Assembly: GCA_029449245.1 (NCBI GenBank)
Contig: JANATF010000003.1
Coordinates: forward strand, 1,984,001-2,048,000
Origin: Mortierella alpina
Taxonomy: Eukaryota > Mortierellomycota > Mortierellomycetes > Mortierellales > Mortierellaceae
DNA: 64,000 nucleotides
Direction: 5' to 3'
Shown: positions 14,218 through 24,810 of the stretch, piece after piece
Layout of the letters: each line of letters opens with the position of its first letter
How positions within the stretch are numbered: the stretch's first letter is position 1
Notes under the pieces: model-generated
Seen by the model: the letters and a program-made list of their open reading frames with translations, nothing else
Databases searched by the model: none
Told to the model about the DNA's origin: nothing
Made by a program: the position numbers and the translations under genes

Positions 14218-15204
14218 TGAGGCTGGTCAAGCACCCTGATGCACAGGTGGCTACACTTGTGTAAAATAAATGCAATTCCTTGGTAATCCAACGTGACATC
14301 AATGTCAAAAGGCAGTTGCGGCGGCGAAGAGTTCATATCACTCCGCATTCGCACGCAAAGTAGGGCTTACGCATGCATGTTGATGCAACAAGTGCATGCA
14401 CGAATACAGTCTGGGAAGGCAACATCGTCGATTGTGCAACGACATCAAAAAAAAGTGGCAAAAGTAGACAGCGTTGACGCTCGATGTGGTTTGTAATAGA
14501 GCCAGGGGGGTACAGCAGTACCTTTGGGTGCATGCAAGACCTTGGGTGCTCCCTGCCTTTTCCTCTCTCAATGTTTTTCGACCCGAAGCAGAAGTCGACC
14601 GGCACGCTTTAACACCGCGCTAAACTCTCTCCGGTGCACAAGATGGATAGAAAAAGAGCCAAGAAGACACGCCGCATTTCTGATGGATGTCCCCCCCGCC
14701 TGTCGTAAGGTTCACGCTGCGATCGCCTCTTTGCCAGTCGGATGCATGTACTCGCAGCACCAATTTAACGTTTTAAGGTTAGACATGAGCAGGCAGCACC
14801 GCCCAAAGAGACATCATCAAGGTTTGCAGTAGGGTGTCGGACCCCTGGTGAATCCCCTAAAAGGAAACAAAGTGGACAACCATCGTCTGCTGCCTACGCA
14901 CCCTGTCAACTGTGTGCATACCTGGCAGCTTGCTGACCATGCAAGGCATGGATGGCACGTTTTAGCGTAGTCTCTGGTGCTCAGACCAGCAGCAGCAGCA
15001 AGAGGTGCTGCGGAACCCGAGAACAGTGGGTGCAGGGGGACGTATTTAAGCACCCATTGTTCCCTCCCACAGCTCACGACAAAAGCTACCCTTCCTTTCT
15101 CAGCCGGCCCCCTTTCCCTTCAACTCTCAATTCAAACGTCCCTTCGGAGACGCCAATCTCACTACATACCTATCTTCACGCTCACCCTCCTTTAACCATA
15201 TACA
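14218..15204. other. intergenic region with promoter of the next gene
   Basis: 3' flank of the HECT ligase gene and promoter of the small membrane protein gene at 15205. An AATAAA-like AAAATAAATG lies at about 14263, suitable as a polyadenylation signal. No convincing coding sequence: open frames are short and lack family similarity. The last 100 bases are CT-rich. Confidence 0.5.
15043..15050 (+). promoter_or_regulatory. TATA-like box upstream of the small membrane protein gene
   Basis: TATTTAAG lies about 155 bp before the ATG at 15205 and is followed by a pyrimidine-rich leader. Assigned by position and sequence only. Confidence 0.35.
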
Positions 15205-15756
15205 ATGGGACGACGTGGTGGAGGAGTCGGCATTACCGTCACTGAGGACAATTGGTATATGATCCTCGGGATTGTGGCCGGCATCATCGTGCTTTGCGTT
15301 ATCTGCAAGTACGTCAGGAGGAGCATGCGAAGCAGCGATAGCCAGCCCGCAGTCGTCGGAACGACGGCAGCCGGTGGAACAGGGACAGCAGGAAAGGCAA
15401 CCATCATCTCCGTGCCGAACCCGAATATGCCAGCCGGACCATCGTCATCGTCGTACCCGGTCATGACCACCAACACAACAGCACAGTCGCCGATATTACC
15501 CAATAACACTGCGCAATCGCCTCTGCCTCCTCTGCCTATGACTGCCACCTCCCCTAGTACCACGTACTCTAGCTATCCACCCATGGCATCTCCGGCAGCG
15601 TCCTACGCGAAGCCAGCGCCCCCTTTGCCGCAAAGCTCGTACGCAAGCCCCGCCCCGCCTGTATCACAGTACCCGGTGATGAGCTCTCCGCCCGCTAGTG
15701 GAGCTCCTTATCCGACCATGCCCACGCCCGCATCCTCGCAACCATACCCGTTCTGA
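15205..15756 (+). CDS. small single-pass membrane protein with Pro/Ser-rich tail, unknown function
   Basis: Intact single-exon gene, 183 aa; family not recognised. The N-terminus is Gly/Arg-rich (MGRRGGGVGITVTEDNW). One strongly hydrophobic segment follows at about 20-39 (MILGIVAGIIVLCVICKYV), then a basic VRRSMR stop-transfer. The remaining ~140 residues are low complexity: Pro, Ser, Thr, Ala and Tyr, with PxxP-type motifs such as PAPPLPQSSYASPAPP. The layout fits a type III or signal-anchor membrane protein with a short exterior N-terminus and a cytoplasmic proline-rich tail that could bind SH3 or WW domains; that is inference. A diverged, broken copy lies about 2.2 kb downstream (17411-17919). 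AATAAA-type signal at about 15910 (TAAATAAAAAAC), very similar to the one after the second copy. Confidence 0.7.
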   Translation: MGRRGGGVGITVTEDNWYMILGIVAGIIVLCVICKYVRRSMRSSDSQPAVVGTTAAGGTGTAGKATIISVPNPNMPAGPSSSSYPVMTTNTTAQSPILPNNTAQSPLPPLPMTATSPSTTYSSYPPMASPAASYAKPAPPLPQSSYASPAPPVSQYPVMSSPPASGAPYPTMPTPASSQPYPF

Positions 15757-16562
15757 GTGCAAAGAGCACGAGGAAGAGAAAACAAAAGAGAAAACAAGGC
15801 CTCCCCATGCACATACACATAAACACCCACACCTGTATATGTACCACCTTAACCTTACCAACCCACCTACCAACTACCTACCAACCACTTATTCTGTTTT
15901 GTTTATGTAAATAAAAAACGCGGCGATGACTTTCGTGTTTCCAATCTTTGCAAGCATGTACAGTTACTGTATACGTTTAAACATTTGTTTATAGCAGTTG
16001 AGAAAGCCGCAGTCGAGTCCTGTGTTGGTGAGCATTTTCGCATTCTGTCGAATCAACTTGCCACCGATACTCATTAGCCTGTACTGTACCTATTCATACG
16101 CTGCACACTCTTTACAGCGGCGACTATTTCTCTGCTATAGCAGATTCGTACCGTGCTCTTCTATTCGATGCGCAGAGCATGGCTGTTGATGCTGAACTAG
16201 CCAGCTTCACAAAAATGTCTATGGAAAGATCGTTTGGCGATCGTCCCTCACCCTTGGTTTCAAACGAGGGAAGAAAATATGACAATGTTCAATTTGCCAG
16301 GGCTTGTCAGGCTTGAAGGGTGAAGGACGGCAGCGATGAGTAAAATCATCGAGGTGCTCTCATATGTCATGGATACAGTATTTCTTATGGCTTCTCATTT
16401 TCGACTGATGATGATATTGTATACAGGTTATGCGGTTGAAATTACCCGAGAAAAGCAAGAGTATGCTGAGAGGAAAAAAAGACAGGGCCAAACTTAGCGC
16501 GTTTTTTTTGCGAAGCAAACTTGGGGTAACGCAATGCTGTGTTTTTTTTTGTATACCCATAG
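15757..16562. other. intergenic region between small membrane gene and MITE-like element
   Basis: Contains the 3'UTR and polyA-type signal (15908-15918) of the preceding gene. Beyond that it is AT-rich DNA with no supported gene or RNA. A poly-T run near 16542 lies next to the palindromic element. Confidence 0.4.
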
Positions 16563-16614
16563 ACTGTACAGTCCACTCCCGGATTAAGTAGCATTTTGCT
16601 ACCTAATCCGAATT
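16563..16614 (+). repeat. left terminal inverted repeat with internal hairpin
   Basis: 52-bp repeat matching the right end in inverted orientation with one mismatch. It starts with the palindrome ACTGTACAGT and contains an imperfect stem-loop at about 16581-16610. Confidence 0.85.
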
Positions 16615-16941
16615 GCGCACAAATTCCATATAATAGAATTTTGATGGATCCCTACTTTGTCATCTGAAGGCCCAATTCTTTCGCGTAACAAGCTCTGATT
16701 GCCAGGTTGGATACCCACAATCACAGGGTAGGAGCATGAGAACTTTGAGCTATTTAGACCCAGGAATGATGTTTTCAAGGAAGACAATGTGGTTTTTGAG
16801 ATTTTACAAGGGATTTGTGCGTACTCTCGAAAGATATCACGAAATGATATCCCCATATGATTTTTTTACATGGGGTTTGTGCGCACCATTTTTTTGCCCT
16901 CTTAGAGTTTTGATATATTTTTTCAATTGAAAGACTACCCA

Positions 16942-16993
16942 AATTCGGATTAGGTAGCAAATTGCTACTTAATCCGGGAGTGGACTGTACAGT
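16942..16993 (-). repeat. right terminal inverted repeat with internal hairpin
   Basis: 52-bp inverted partner of the left repeat, carrying the same hairpin and ending in the same ACTGTACAGT palindrome. Confidence 0.85.
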
Positions 16994-17410
16994 ACATGTG
17001 CCCTGACTTTTGTGTGAGCATGTAGGACCGGCGCCGCACTCATAGCATTGTTTACTCCGCTCATCATAAGGTTTAGATTGCGATCAACTTGCCCCCACCA
17101 GAAGCGGCCCATGTTCAGATACATCTGGTTATGCTTATATCTGCATATAGTGCAAAAGTGTGGACCCACGTCGCTCTAAACTCCCTAGGACTCCAATTCT
17201 CAAAACGAATATTCTCTCACGTTGCATAGAATTCGGGTGGTCCCACGGGTATGCAAAACCAGAAGTTCGACTGTAGTGCTAGATGGGGTGTGCATGGGCT
17301 CTCTCTATAGCACCGCCCGACTAATCACCGTTGTGGCTAACGTGCATCCGGTCAGAGCACCAGCTCTTAAAGCATCGACCCCTACTACCACGCTTTCAAA
17401 CACGCATCTT
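16994..17410. other. region upstream of the decayed membrane-protein copy
   Basis: About 420 bp between the palindromic element and the ATG of the degenerate second copy. It probably holds that copy's former promoter. No independent gene seen. Confidence 0.35.
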
Positions 17411-17919
17411 ATGGCTCGACGTGGCGGCGGCGGAGGTGGAAGCGGTTCGAGCGAAGAAACGACATGCATCGTCCGCGGTGTTATCGGCAGTATTTTTGTG
17501 CTCCACATGATCAACTGGTGTTGCAAGCTAACAGCAAGTAGGGTTCCTCATCATCTGCTCAGCCGACAACAGATGTACCCGTCTCAGGAACAGCGGGGCT
17601 GGCAACGATCGTTTCAATACAGAATCCCAATCATAACGCTACGGCTCAGGCACAACAACCACTTTGAACCAATTACAATGCTGGTCCCATATCCCCAGGA
17701 CCCTTGCCACCTCAGCCAGAGCTCAATCGTAATGGAGCGTACCCAAGTTGCGGCGCGCCAATTGGTACTACGCCTTCAACCCCCTATGCGCAGCAGCCAT
17801 CGCCATATGAGAACCCGGATCCCTTCCTTGCAGCTCCATATCCGGAAATGTCCTCTCCGCATGCGGCGCGGTATGCGCCTGTACCAGAACCTAGGCCATC
17901 GCAGCCTAATCGACACTAG
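17411..17919 (+). pseudogene. decayed tandem copy of the small membrane protein gene
   Basis: Starts MARRGGGGGGSGSSEETT and a hydrophobic segment (CIVRGVIGSIFVLHMINWCC), corresponding to the N-terminus and membrane anchor of the gene at 15205. The reading frame then shifts by one around 17530-17542. In the new frame SSSSAQPTTDVPVSG is followed by GTAGLATIVSIQNPN, which matches GTAGKATIISVPNPN of the intact copy. An in-frame TGA follows at 17665, and the same frame resumes as a Pro-rich tail to a TAG at 17917-17919. Similar 3' flanks (GTAAATAAAGAAGCGGCGA against GTAAATAAAAAACGCGGCG) show the duplication included the 3' end. Alternative: an intron skipping about 17538-17698 could restore a shorter protein, but the preserved similarity inside that stretch argues for decay. 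Confidence 0.65.
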
Positions 17920-17971
17920 GCAGCCAAACACAAGTATTATTAATATGGACGTAGAGAAAGAACCCCTTGCG

Positions 17972-17973
<2 letters not shown>

Positions 17974-18007
<34 letters not shown>
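17974..18007. repeat. (AC)n microsatellite
   Basis: About 16 uninterrupted AC dinucleotides just after the decayed gene copy. Confidence 0.9.
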
Positions 18008-18011
<4 letters not shown>

Positions 18012-18060
18012 CACACACCTCGTTTCCTATTGTTTTTGTCCATTTTTTGTAAATAAAGAA

Positions 18061-18670
18061 GCGGCGAGTTTGCTATGTGTTCTTGTCGCCAAATGTAATC
18101 TTTGGAGGTTGTGGGATGGTCATGGGAGCGAGGTACTCTCGACCCCTTCAGCTCTCTCAGTCGTTTACGTGGACCAAATGGCGGACCAGCCAACTTCCCG
18201 CACAAAAATATGAATTAATTGCCAAAATGAGGGTCCGGAGACATACTTGAAGATGGAGAGACAGACATCAACCATTTACATAGAATATCAAGCAGGTTGT
18301 TATGCCCCTTGCGGTCAAAAATACAAACGGTATTTTCAACTACGTGGGGGGGACATACGAGAGGGGTAGAAAACACAGTAGGAGCTTTGACTACGATCGA
18401 TAACTTGATGTGTTTTTAAAAAGAAAAATGCGTTTCTATTACAACTAATTGACCCCCTTCCTGTCGTACCATCACAGCTTCTCTCCATAGCTGCTTGTCC
18501 CCCCCGCATTGGCATACGTTGGTGTGAATAGGTGTTGCTGAATGGCTGAATCTGTGAGTGTGTAGGTATGGTTGTATGGTTGTTTTTTTGGTTGTTGGAT
18601 GATTGATGTTTTATTGTCCTGCTGTTTGCTGGTTGCTGGTTGCCATTTTTGTTTTTGTTTTTTTTTGTTT
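18061..18670. other. intergenic region, convergent gene ends
   Basis: 3' flank of the decayed copy (left) and of the mL38 gene on the minus strand (right). T-rich runs at 18590-18670 fit the mL38 3'UTR. No gene or RNA seen. Confidence 0.4.
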
Positions 18671-20225
18671 TTACAAGTTGACGTACTTCTTCTTCTTCTG
18701 TCCAGTCTCATCCAGCAACTCATCCACCTTGGGCTGCTTGCCAAAGACGGGTTCGTCCTGCTTCAAGATGTCGGTGTAGATCTTGGACACATCCTTGTCC
18801 CAGACCTGTCGGAAGAATGTCAAACCCTTGACGTCGAGTTTGTATGCTTCACACAGTTCCGACAATGTAGTCTCTCTTGAAATCCGGCTTTGGTCCATCT
18901 CTACCTTGTCTTGTCCTCCGTTGGGCTGCTCAGCAACCAATAGTGTGTAACGGTGGTATTTCGTGCCCTTGGGTGGGTGAGGGGGCAAGTACTCCAGGAT
19001 AACGTTGGCATTCTCCTTGATCACATCCGTTTGTGTTGCTGACAGGGGAACGTTGGCACTATATGCGATAGCAAAAGTGTTAGATATGTGTTTTTGTGAG
19101 AACCAAAAACGTTCGAAATGGACAACGTCAAGAAGAAGAAAAGTAAAGAAAAACAAAAAAAACCACTTACATCAACCAGTGCAATTGCTGCCTGAACGAC
19201 TCGTTCTCGACATCAGGCATATCTGGATCGACCAAGGCAACAGTGTAGAGCTTTTGGTCGGAATGGAAAGAGGTGACATTGATCTTGGGCTCCTGAATAG
19301 TCTTTCCAGGAAGCAAGTATGATCCAGTTTCAAAGTAGTTGTCTCCGGTCAAGGGCTTTGCTGATGATGCTGCTGCTCCAGGGCCGAAATTCAATTGGAC
19401 GTTGAGGGAGGGTGTGAAGGGGGGGAGAAGATCGGGAACGACAAACATCTGGGTGATTCTCTGCTGGACGATGGGCAGGGTCTCGCGCTGAAACTGCTTG
19501 CTCTTCATGTACCGGAACACAGCCTTGGACATGTCGATCTGGCCGTTCTTGAACTGCCACTGAATCTCGGGCTCGTTGATCTCGGCATAGGCTTCCTGCT
19601 TGAAAATCTGATCCTTGAGCGAGGCAACCTCGGCGTCCTTTGCAGCAGAGGGTGCAGCTAAATTGGAATGTCGATAATGGATCGAGTAAGCGGGGAGTGA
19701 GAGGAGGAGGGTGCGGTGAGTGTTCTGATCTGTGTTGAATACGCCCGAGTTCATTTGAACACAAAGGTACACTGGGTTAGCCTGTTTTCTCCTCTATACC
19801 TTTGGCCAACTGAGCGATCTTGTCCTGCAACTGCTTGATATCTGACAGGCGTCTGGCCTTATCTTCTGCAATGATCTTCAGTGCCTCGTCGTAGGTCCTG
19901 TTGACACCCTGGGCGGGAGCCTTGTATGTTGCCTGGGCCGCACCACGAGCAGAGGTTTGGACGGAGAAGGGGCGGGTGGCCTAATTGTACGTGGAAGAAG
20001 AAACAAAGCAAAGAAGCGTTCGAATGAGAGGTGAGTGCCGGAAGCTGGGATGAGATCGGGCAAGGCGAAGTGTTCCCCTGGTGCATGAACTGATCGGTCG
20101 GCACATGTGTTTGGCTTTTCTGCAAAGGGCGAGGATGCAGATTAGCGCGAGGCGAGGCGGAGAGAGAGACGTACGAAGGAAGCGGATGTCCTGCCTGCCC
20201 TGAGGACGACACGTGGGAGGGACAT
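18671..20225 (-). CDS. MRPL35: mitochondrial large-subunit ribosomal protein mL38 (MrpL35), PEBP-fold
   Basis: Predicted structural protein of the mitochondrial large ribosomal subunit, built on a phosphatidylethanolamine-binding (PEBP) fold. Exons on the minus strand: 20175-20225, 19800-19980, 19171-19657, 18671-19058; 368 aa in frame. The N-terminus (MSLPRVVLRAGRTSASF then ATRPFSVQTSARG) is basic, Ser/Arg-rich and free of acidic residues, like a matrix-targeting signal. A helical region (YDEALKIIAEDKARR) follows. The PEBP core carries LYTVALVDPDMPDVENES then HWLIANVPL, and PPHPPKGTKYHRYTLLV. The basic tail KKKKYVNL ends the protein. The DPDxPD and HxxxxN(V/I) landmarks of the fold are visible. 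Family assignment rests on this fold plus the long helical N-terminal and C-terminal extensions; a stand-alone PEBP is the alternative. Confidence 0.85.
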
Positions 20226-20446
20226 GGTGTGGTAGAGGCTGCTCCTTGGGAACGTGGCTGGCTGAGGAGGGAAAAGGCGAAAGCGTAGATGCGGGAGTGC
20301 TGGATGCGGAAGACTGAAGCCGAGCGAGAGCGAATGTGTCTGTGTTCCAAAAGACAGCTCAAGGAAGGGGTGGGCCAATGTAAACAAACGGCGAGTGAAC
20401 AAGTCACACTTTCCAGTGCTGCTGCCTTTCGGCTTTTTTTATTTTT

Positions 20447-22544
20447 TTATTTGATCAGTTCGCAGAAGGGGCCTGTGCCCGCAAGACGTGCCGCCTTCGC
20501 TCTGCTGCGTCTGGCGGGTACCTGTATCGCAGATCTACGGCCGATCGTTTGGCCTCTGTGCGCTGACCTACCCCTTATGTTCCTCCTTCGACAAATGAGT
20601 CCTGCAGGTTTGTTGTTGCAATGGCCCACCGTTGCGTGGCGATGGTGTATAGTTGCCCGTAGAGCATCGATGCAATAAAAGTGCGATCGGAAAGATAGCG
20701 ATGGGTTCAGTGTAGAAAGGCTCCCAGCTGTAGCTGATTCTTTCCGCCAAATTGACATGACTGTCTGTAGCTGACACGTTTCCGTGGGTGATATAGTTGG
20801 TGAGATGCTGGAGCGTCGGGAGCCAGGCCTGCTCGACTCCCCAGCGCTTTGTTGATGATGGTAGTGATGGCTCTTATGGTCACTGAAAGCCTCACTTTTG
20901 AGGGATGGCGAGAATGTAGCTGAGCAGTCTTGCTCATCCTTGGGATTGTTCTTTCTGTCTTCTTTCAGCACCGGCACTTCGTGCTTTCCACAGCTCTCCT
21001 GTTCCTGCAGACATGACTGAGCAAAAAAAACGGCCAGATGCGGGAGTGCAGGAGTGGTGGAGGCAGAGCAGCTGAGAAGGTCGCTTCCGCAAGTTAGGGT
21101 CAGAGCAGTGGCGGTCGACCGAAGGAGGGCGGATAAGATGCCTGTAGAGAGTGCTGTTGGCATCATTTTGTGAACACATCATCGAGATATGCGGGGTATG
21201 TTAGCAGGTATTGCATGACAAGGATTGAACATGTGCAAAAGCGCAAGATGACTTACACTGGCTCGGAAGAGAAAAGGGTGTTGATAATGCAGCAGTGTCG
21301 TCGGATTCGGATACTCCGTTCGCTCGCAAAGATACACGAAGACCCAATTGATCTGAAGACATGTTTTGCTCTCTTGCTGAAGGATCTGGTGATGGCATAC
21401 TTGACTCAGTGCTTGTTGCGTTCCTCGACTCGACTGTTGTATCTGCAAGCCAGTTTGACCCCACGCCTCCGCTCACACCGGCGATCTGCCGCTGCTGCTG
21501 CTCCATCATTGTTACACAATAATAGAACGCACCCAGACACAGCACTAACAGCAGCGCCAAACGCACCAACAAATTCGACGCCACCATGACCAGAAGCGGG
21601 TGTGGAGGTATCCGGTATGGTATGTGTGTATCTTGCGTCCTGTCCATAAGCAGCATAAGCGCGCCTCCTTTGTAAAAGAACGCAATCAGCTTTTCCATGT
21701 CTTCAAAGCAGGCGTATAGAGCTGCAATAAAAAGTCCTGGCAATGCTGGAATGGTATCGAGGACAGAGGACACGAGAGTGCGTTTGCTTTCGCTGCTTTT
21801 GTTTTGACGACTGGTGCTACTGCTGCTGCTGCTGCTTCTGTGCGGATCGGAATAACCGCAACGGCGGTCGTAACCGTAACTAGGTGGCATCGTTCTGGCA
21901 TGACGTCCAGGACTGCGATGCAATTGCCGGTGGTCCTTGTCCTTGTACTGGTGCGGATGGGAACGGTGGACGCTAGAGTCCAACACCTTCGAACCCGATC
22001 GCGCTCCAGCAACTTCTTTGCGAGTGTTAAGTAAGTGCAGGTTCATCGTGCTGTCGTGCTGCTTTTGTACCTGTGCCACGGTATTCAGGCACGAGTATTG
22101 TTCAGACACGACTTGCGTGTATTCGTTGCGATTGATTTTGTGTCTGCGGAGGCGGTTCCTGAGCAGGTAACTCATCTCCCTGTGGTACTGGTCTCTGGCC
22201 GCCTTCTCTGAACCATAATCATGGCTATCATCATAGTTGTATGTTGCTCCAAATCCTAGCGCATGTCGTTGACCGTCATCCCGAAAGAAATGCGAAAGAA
22301 ACGAAGGCGAGAAGGTGTCAATGAGGGAGTTCGAGGACGCTGCCAGGGGTTTGTAATGGCGGATCAGAGTGGGCAAGGTTGATTTTGGATGTGCTTGGTT
22401 AGGTGCAGTGGAGGGCGAGAGAAAGAGTGAGGATGTGCCTAAGAAGCAGGGATTAGATCTGATGGAGCAGATCAGAGCTGTCAAAATGACAGCATTGTAT
22501 ACGATGGAGGCTAGATAAGAAGAGACACGGTAGGAAAAGTCCAT
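20447..22544 (-). CDS. hypothetical membrane protein, unknown function
   Basis: Two-exon model: 21257-22544, then 20447-21153, about 664 aa. No family recognised. The N-terminus (from MDFSYRVSSYLASIVYNAV) carries a hydrophobic segment that could be a signal anchor. A hydrophilic, Ser- and basic-rich middle includes an eight-Ser run. Then come an amphipathic/hydrophobic block (TIPALPGLFIAALYACF) and a clear membrane helix (LLVRLALLLVLCLGAFYYC). Beyond the splice a moderately hydrophobic segment (TALTLTCGSDLLSC) is followed by sequence that looks less coding. The intron is supported by a GTAAGT donor and a TGCTAAC branch-like motif. An upstream in-frame ATG at 22598 is an alternative start. The last ~100 residues are doubtful; another downstream splice could exist. 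Confidence 0.5.
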
Positions 22545-23019
22545 TGTTGGTTTCAAGTGCGTGCGGACGACACAAGGAGAAAGGAAGAGGGTTAACAAAT
22601 AGAAGAGAGAAAGGCGATCTATCCGCTCGAGAACGAGCCGCTTTGTCAGGAGGGTGAGGCGCCGCCAATTCAGGGCATGTCTGGTGCGGGCATGTCAAAA
22701 AAAGCGAGCCATTGCTGTATAGTGTAGGCTTCAGCTAATTTGCTCGTTGACATCGGAAGACGGAATGAAGGCAAAGGTCGTCGCACAAGGACTGTCCGAT
22801 CATTTCATTCAGTCTCGTCTCGGTGTGGTGTTGTTGGAATGAAAGCGAAATGTGGCCCTAGCACCCATACCATCGTCAAGACTAGAATTTGGATATTTTT
22901 GCGAGGGCCACATTTACCTCATACCCCGTCTTCCCCTATTTACAGCTCAAGCATACCAAACCTCGCTCTTGTTTCCATTCAAGAAAAAAGAATGTCAATG
23001 AAAAGCGCAGGTTTATTGT
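22545..23019. other. intergenic region, minus-strand promoter and 3' flank
   Basis: Between the 3' end of the mannosyltransferase gene and the start of the hypothetical membrane protein, both on the minus strand. No supported gene. Confidence 0.4.
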
Positions 23020-24810
23020 CTATGTCTCTAGAAACCTTCGAAGGCATGAAAATTGGACCCAGTCTACAAATTCAGCACCATGAGACCCATCAGTTAGCCT
23101 TCGCCAGACGAATGCCTCGCACGCAAGAGCAAAGTTGTTTTGAAAATAGCACTTACCAAAGTTATCTTCTGGGTCGCAGGCGCACTTTAGTTGAAGAGCG
23201 GGACTTTCAGGACAGTGTTCGTAAATCCCATGCTTATAGCCGACCTCGTTGAAGAAATGAATCTCTTTTCGATCCAGTGTCAACGCCGCTGCAATTGAGC
23301 GCACTGGGGCGTCTCCCCATCGCTCGTAAAAGAACCCACCCGCATCGTCTAGCAGGCGGAACAAGTCCATGTAGGCTTTAGACTGCAGGAAAGGCACGCT
23401 CACAATCTCGAAGTTGGTCCTATGATATTTTCAAATGGCAAGAATGCCAGCAATCAGTGTTAGATCGCTGATCTGTCTCGACCGCCAGGGGGTCTATGTC
23501 CAGCACCGCGAATGCGCCGCCGAGTGTCAACACATCAACGTACCAAAAGTGACAGTTGTTGTAAGTTCCACCGTCGTCATAGCTGAGCCATTCAAGTGAA
23601 TTTCTCTTGTGCAAGTGTTCGGGATGCAGCTTCATGTAGCGCTTCACGTTGTCCCAGAGCGTAGGAATGGTGTCGACGAACTCTGGCAAGGCAATCGTAA
23701 AGCCTAGACGAGCGACAAAACAAAAAGTCAGCCATTGAACGCCTTGACTTGTGACTCGGTCGATGCTCGCGCTTTGTCTGTTCAAGATAGTTGTCGCTTT
23801 GCGCAAGATACTCAGATCGCCCGCGAGCAATGTCCAGCTGACCATACATACCGTATTTGAGTTTCTTGGTCTTCATGAACAGGAAAGGATCAAAGTCCAA
23901 CTCGCATGAGAACTCAACGCCGGGCTCTACTCTCCAGTAAAATTCAAGGTTCTTAACAAGTTCATGCTGAGCAACGAATCCAGACTCAAAGCTAGGTGTT
24001 TTTAAGAATTAGAGACTGTTTGAGTAGTTGACGCGAACGCGACGCGCTGGACACGCGCGAAGACATTGTGAGAAGTAGGACGGCGCTGTTACATTACCGA
24101 CACATATGGCGATAAGACTCGCTCGCTCCATAAGGAACCTGCCGCATCTCCATGTCCTTGCGACACAAAGCTGCATGGGTCTGATTGATGTGTGCAGGAT
24201 AGCTCCAGTGCTCCTTGGGGATTTGACCTTCAGTAGGTGATTGTCAGAGCGCAAAAAAGAAAAATCAGGCACCAGAAAACGTTAATTTTGATAATTCGGC
24301 TCATTTTCACGCCGCCTCAATAAGGCCGACAATACGACACATACCAAATTTGACGGGGGCATTGGTGGTGGCCATGATATGTGTCTTGAAGTGCTCCGTA
24401 AAGGGCTCATCGTTGAGAAAGATGTACGGGTATCCGTATTTGCTGTTGAAGGTTGATTCAAGCATCCTCATCGCCCTGCGCATGTCGTGCAACTCTTTGT
24501 TTTGGACCAAAATCACAAAAGCGGCGTTGACTCTCTCTGTTGCGTTCCATGACCCGCGCTGCTGTTTTGACTGTAGCGGCTGCTGTGGTGTTGGCAGTTG
24601 CTGATCAGAGGGTGAGATGACTGCAAGGGGTGGTGTCTGATGTGACGAAATCCTCTGCTGGTCGCCTGAAACCAATCTGTCGTTGCTGTGTCGCTGGACA
24701 GGCGATGGTCGGGCGACGCGGTCGTAGATGCGGCTGGAGAGGATGCCGAGGACGAATGCAAGGATCAGCAGGCTGAGGCGACTGTTCCTGAGCATCCTAA
24801 CGACCGTCAT
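23020..24810 (-). CDS. GT15 alpha-1,2-mannosyltransferase (KRE2/MNT1/KTR family)
   Basis: Predicted Golgi type II membrane enzyme that transfers mannose from GDP-mannose in an alpha-1,2 linkage during O- and N-glycan elongation. Minus-strand exons: 24345-24810, 24098-24227, 23852-23991, 23544-23703, 23157-23419, 23020-23063; sum in frame, 400 aa, a usual length. Short cytoplasmic N-terminus, then a membrane anchor at about 11-26 (LSLLILAFVLGILSSR), a Ser/Gln/Pro-rich stem to about 85, then the catalytic domain from VNAAFVILVQNKEL. Diagnostic motifs: YGYPYIFLNDEPF, EHWSYP, YWRVEPGVEFSCELDFDPF, the TYNNCHFWTNFE signature (rejoined across an intron inside the Trp codon), FFYERWGDAPVRS and IHFFNEVGYKH. 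The last exon is only 44 nt and encodes WVQFSCLRRFLET. It shares an upstream region of about 730 bp with the divergent kinesin gene. Confidence 0.92.

Larger units (their letters stand above)
16563..16993. mobile_element. MITE-like palindromic element, 431 bp, with 52-bp terminal inverted repeats
   Basis: The left end 16563-16614 and the reverse complement of the right end 16942-16993 match at 51 of 52 positions; both start ACTGTACAGTCCACTCCCGG. Each terminal repeat also contains its own hairpin: GGATTAAGTAGCA pairs with TGCTACCTAATCC across a 3-4 nt loop. Subterminal GCGCACAAA (left) and TTTGTGCGCAC (right) extend the symmetry inward. The interior is AT-rich, about 330 bp, without credible transposase coding, so the element would be non-autonomous. 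A target-site duplication is not clear; CAT flanks both sides a base or two out. Confidence 0.8.

Noticed and set aside
16599-16960. Minus-strand open frames inside the palindromic element as a transposase fragment
   Set aside because: Short, no helix-turn-helix, DDE or other motif visible, and AT-rich; the element looks non-autonomous.
17538-17698. An intron that would rescue the decayed membrane-protein copy
   Set aside because: The stretch keeps residue-level similarity to the intact copy in one frame, so it was once coding; decay by frameshift and stop is simpler. Not fully excluded.
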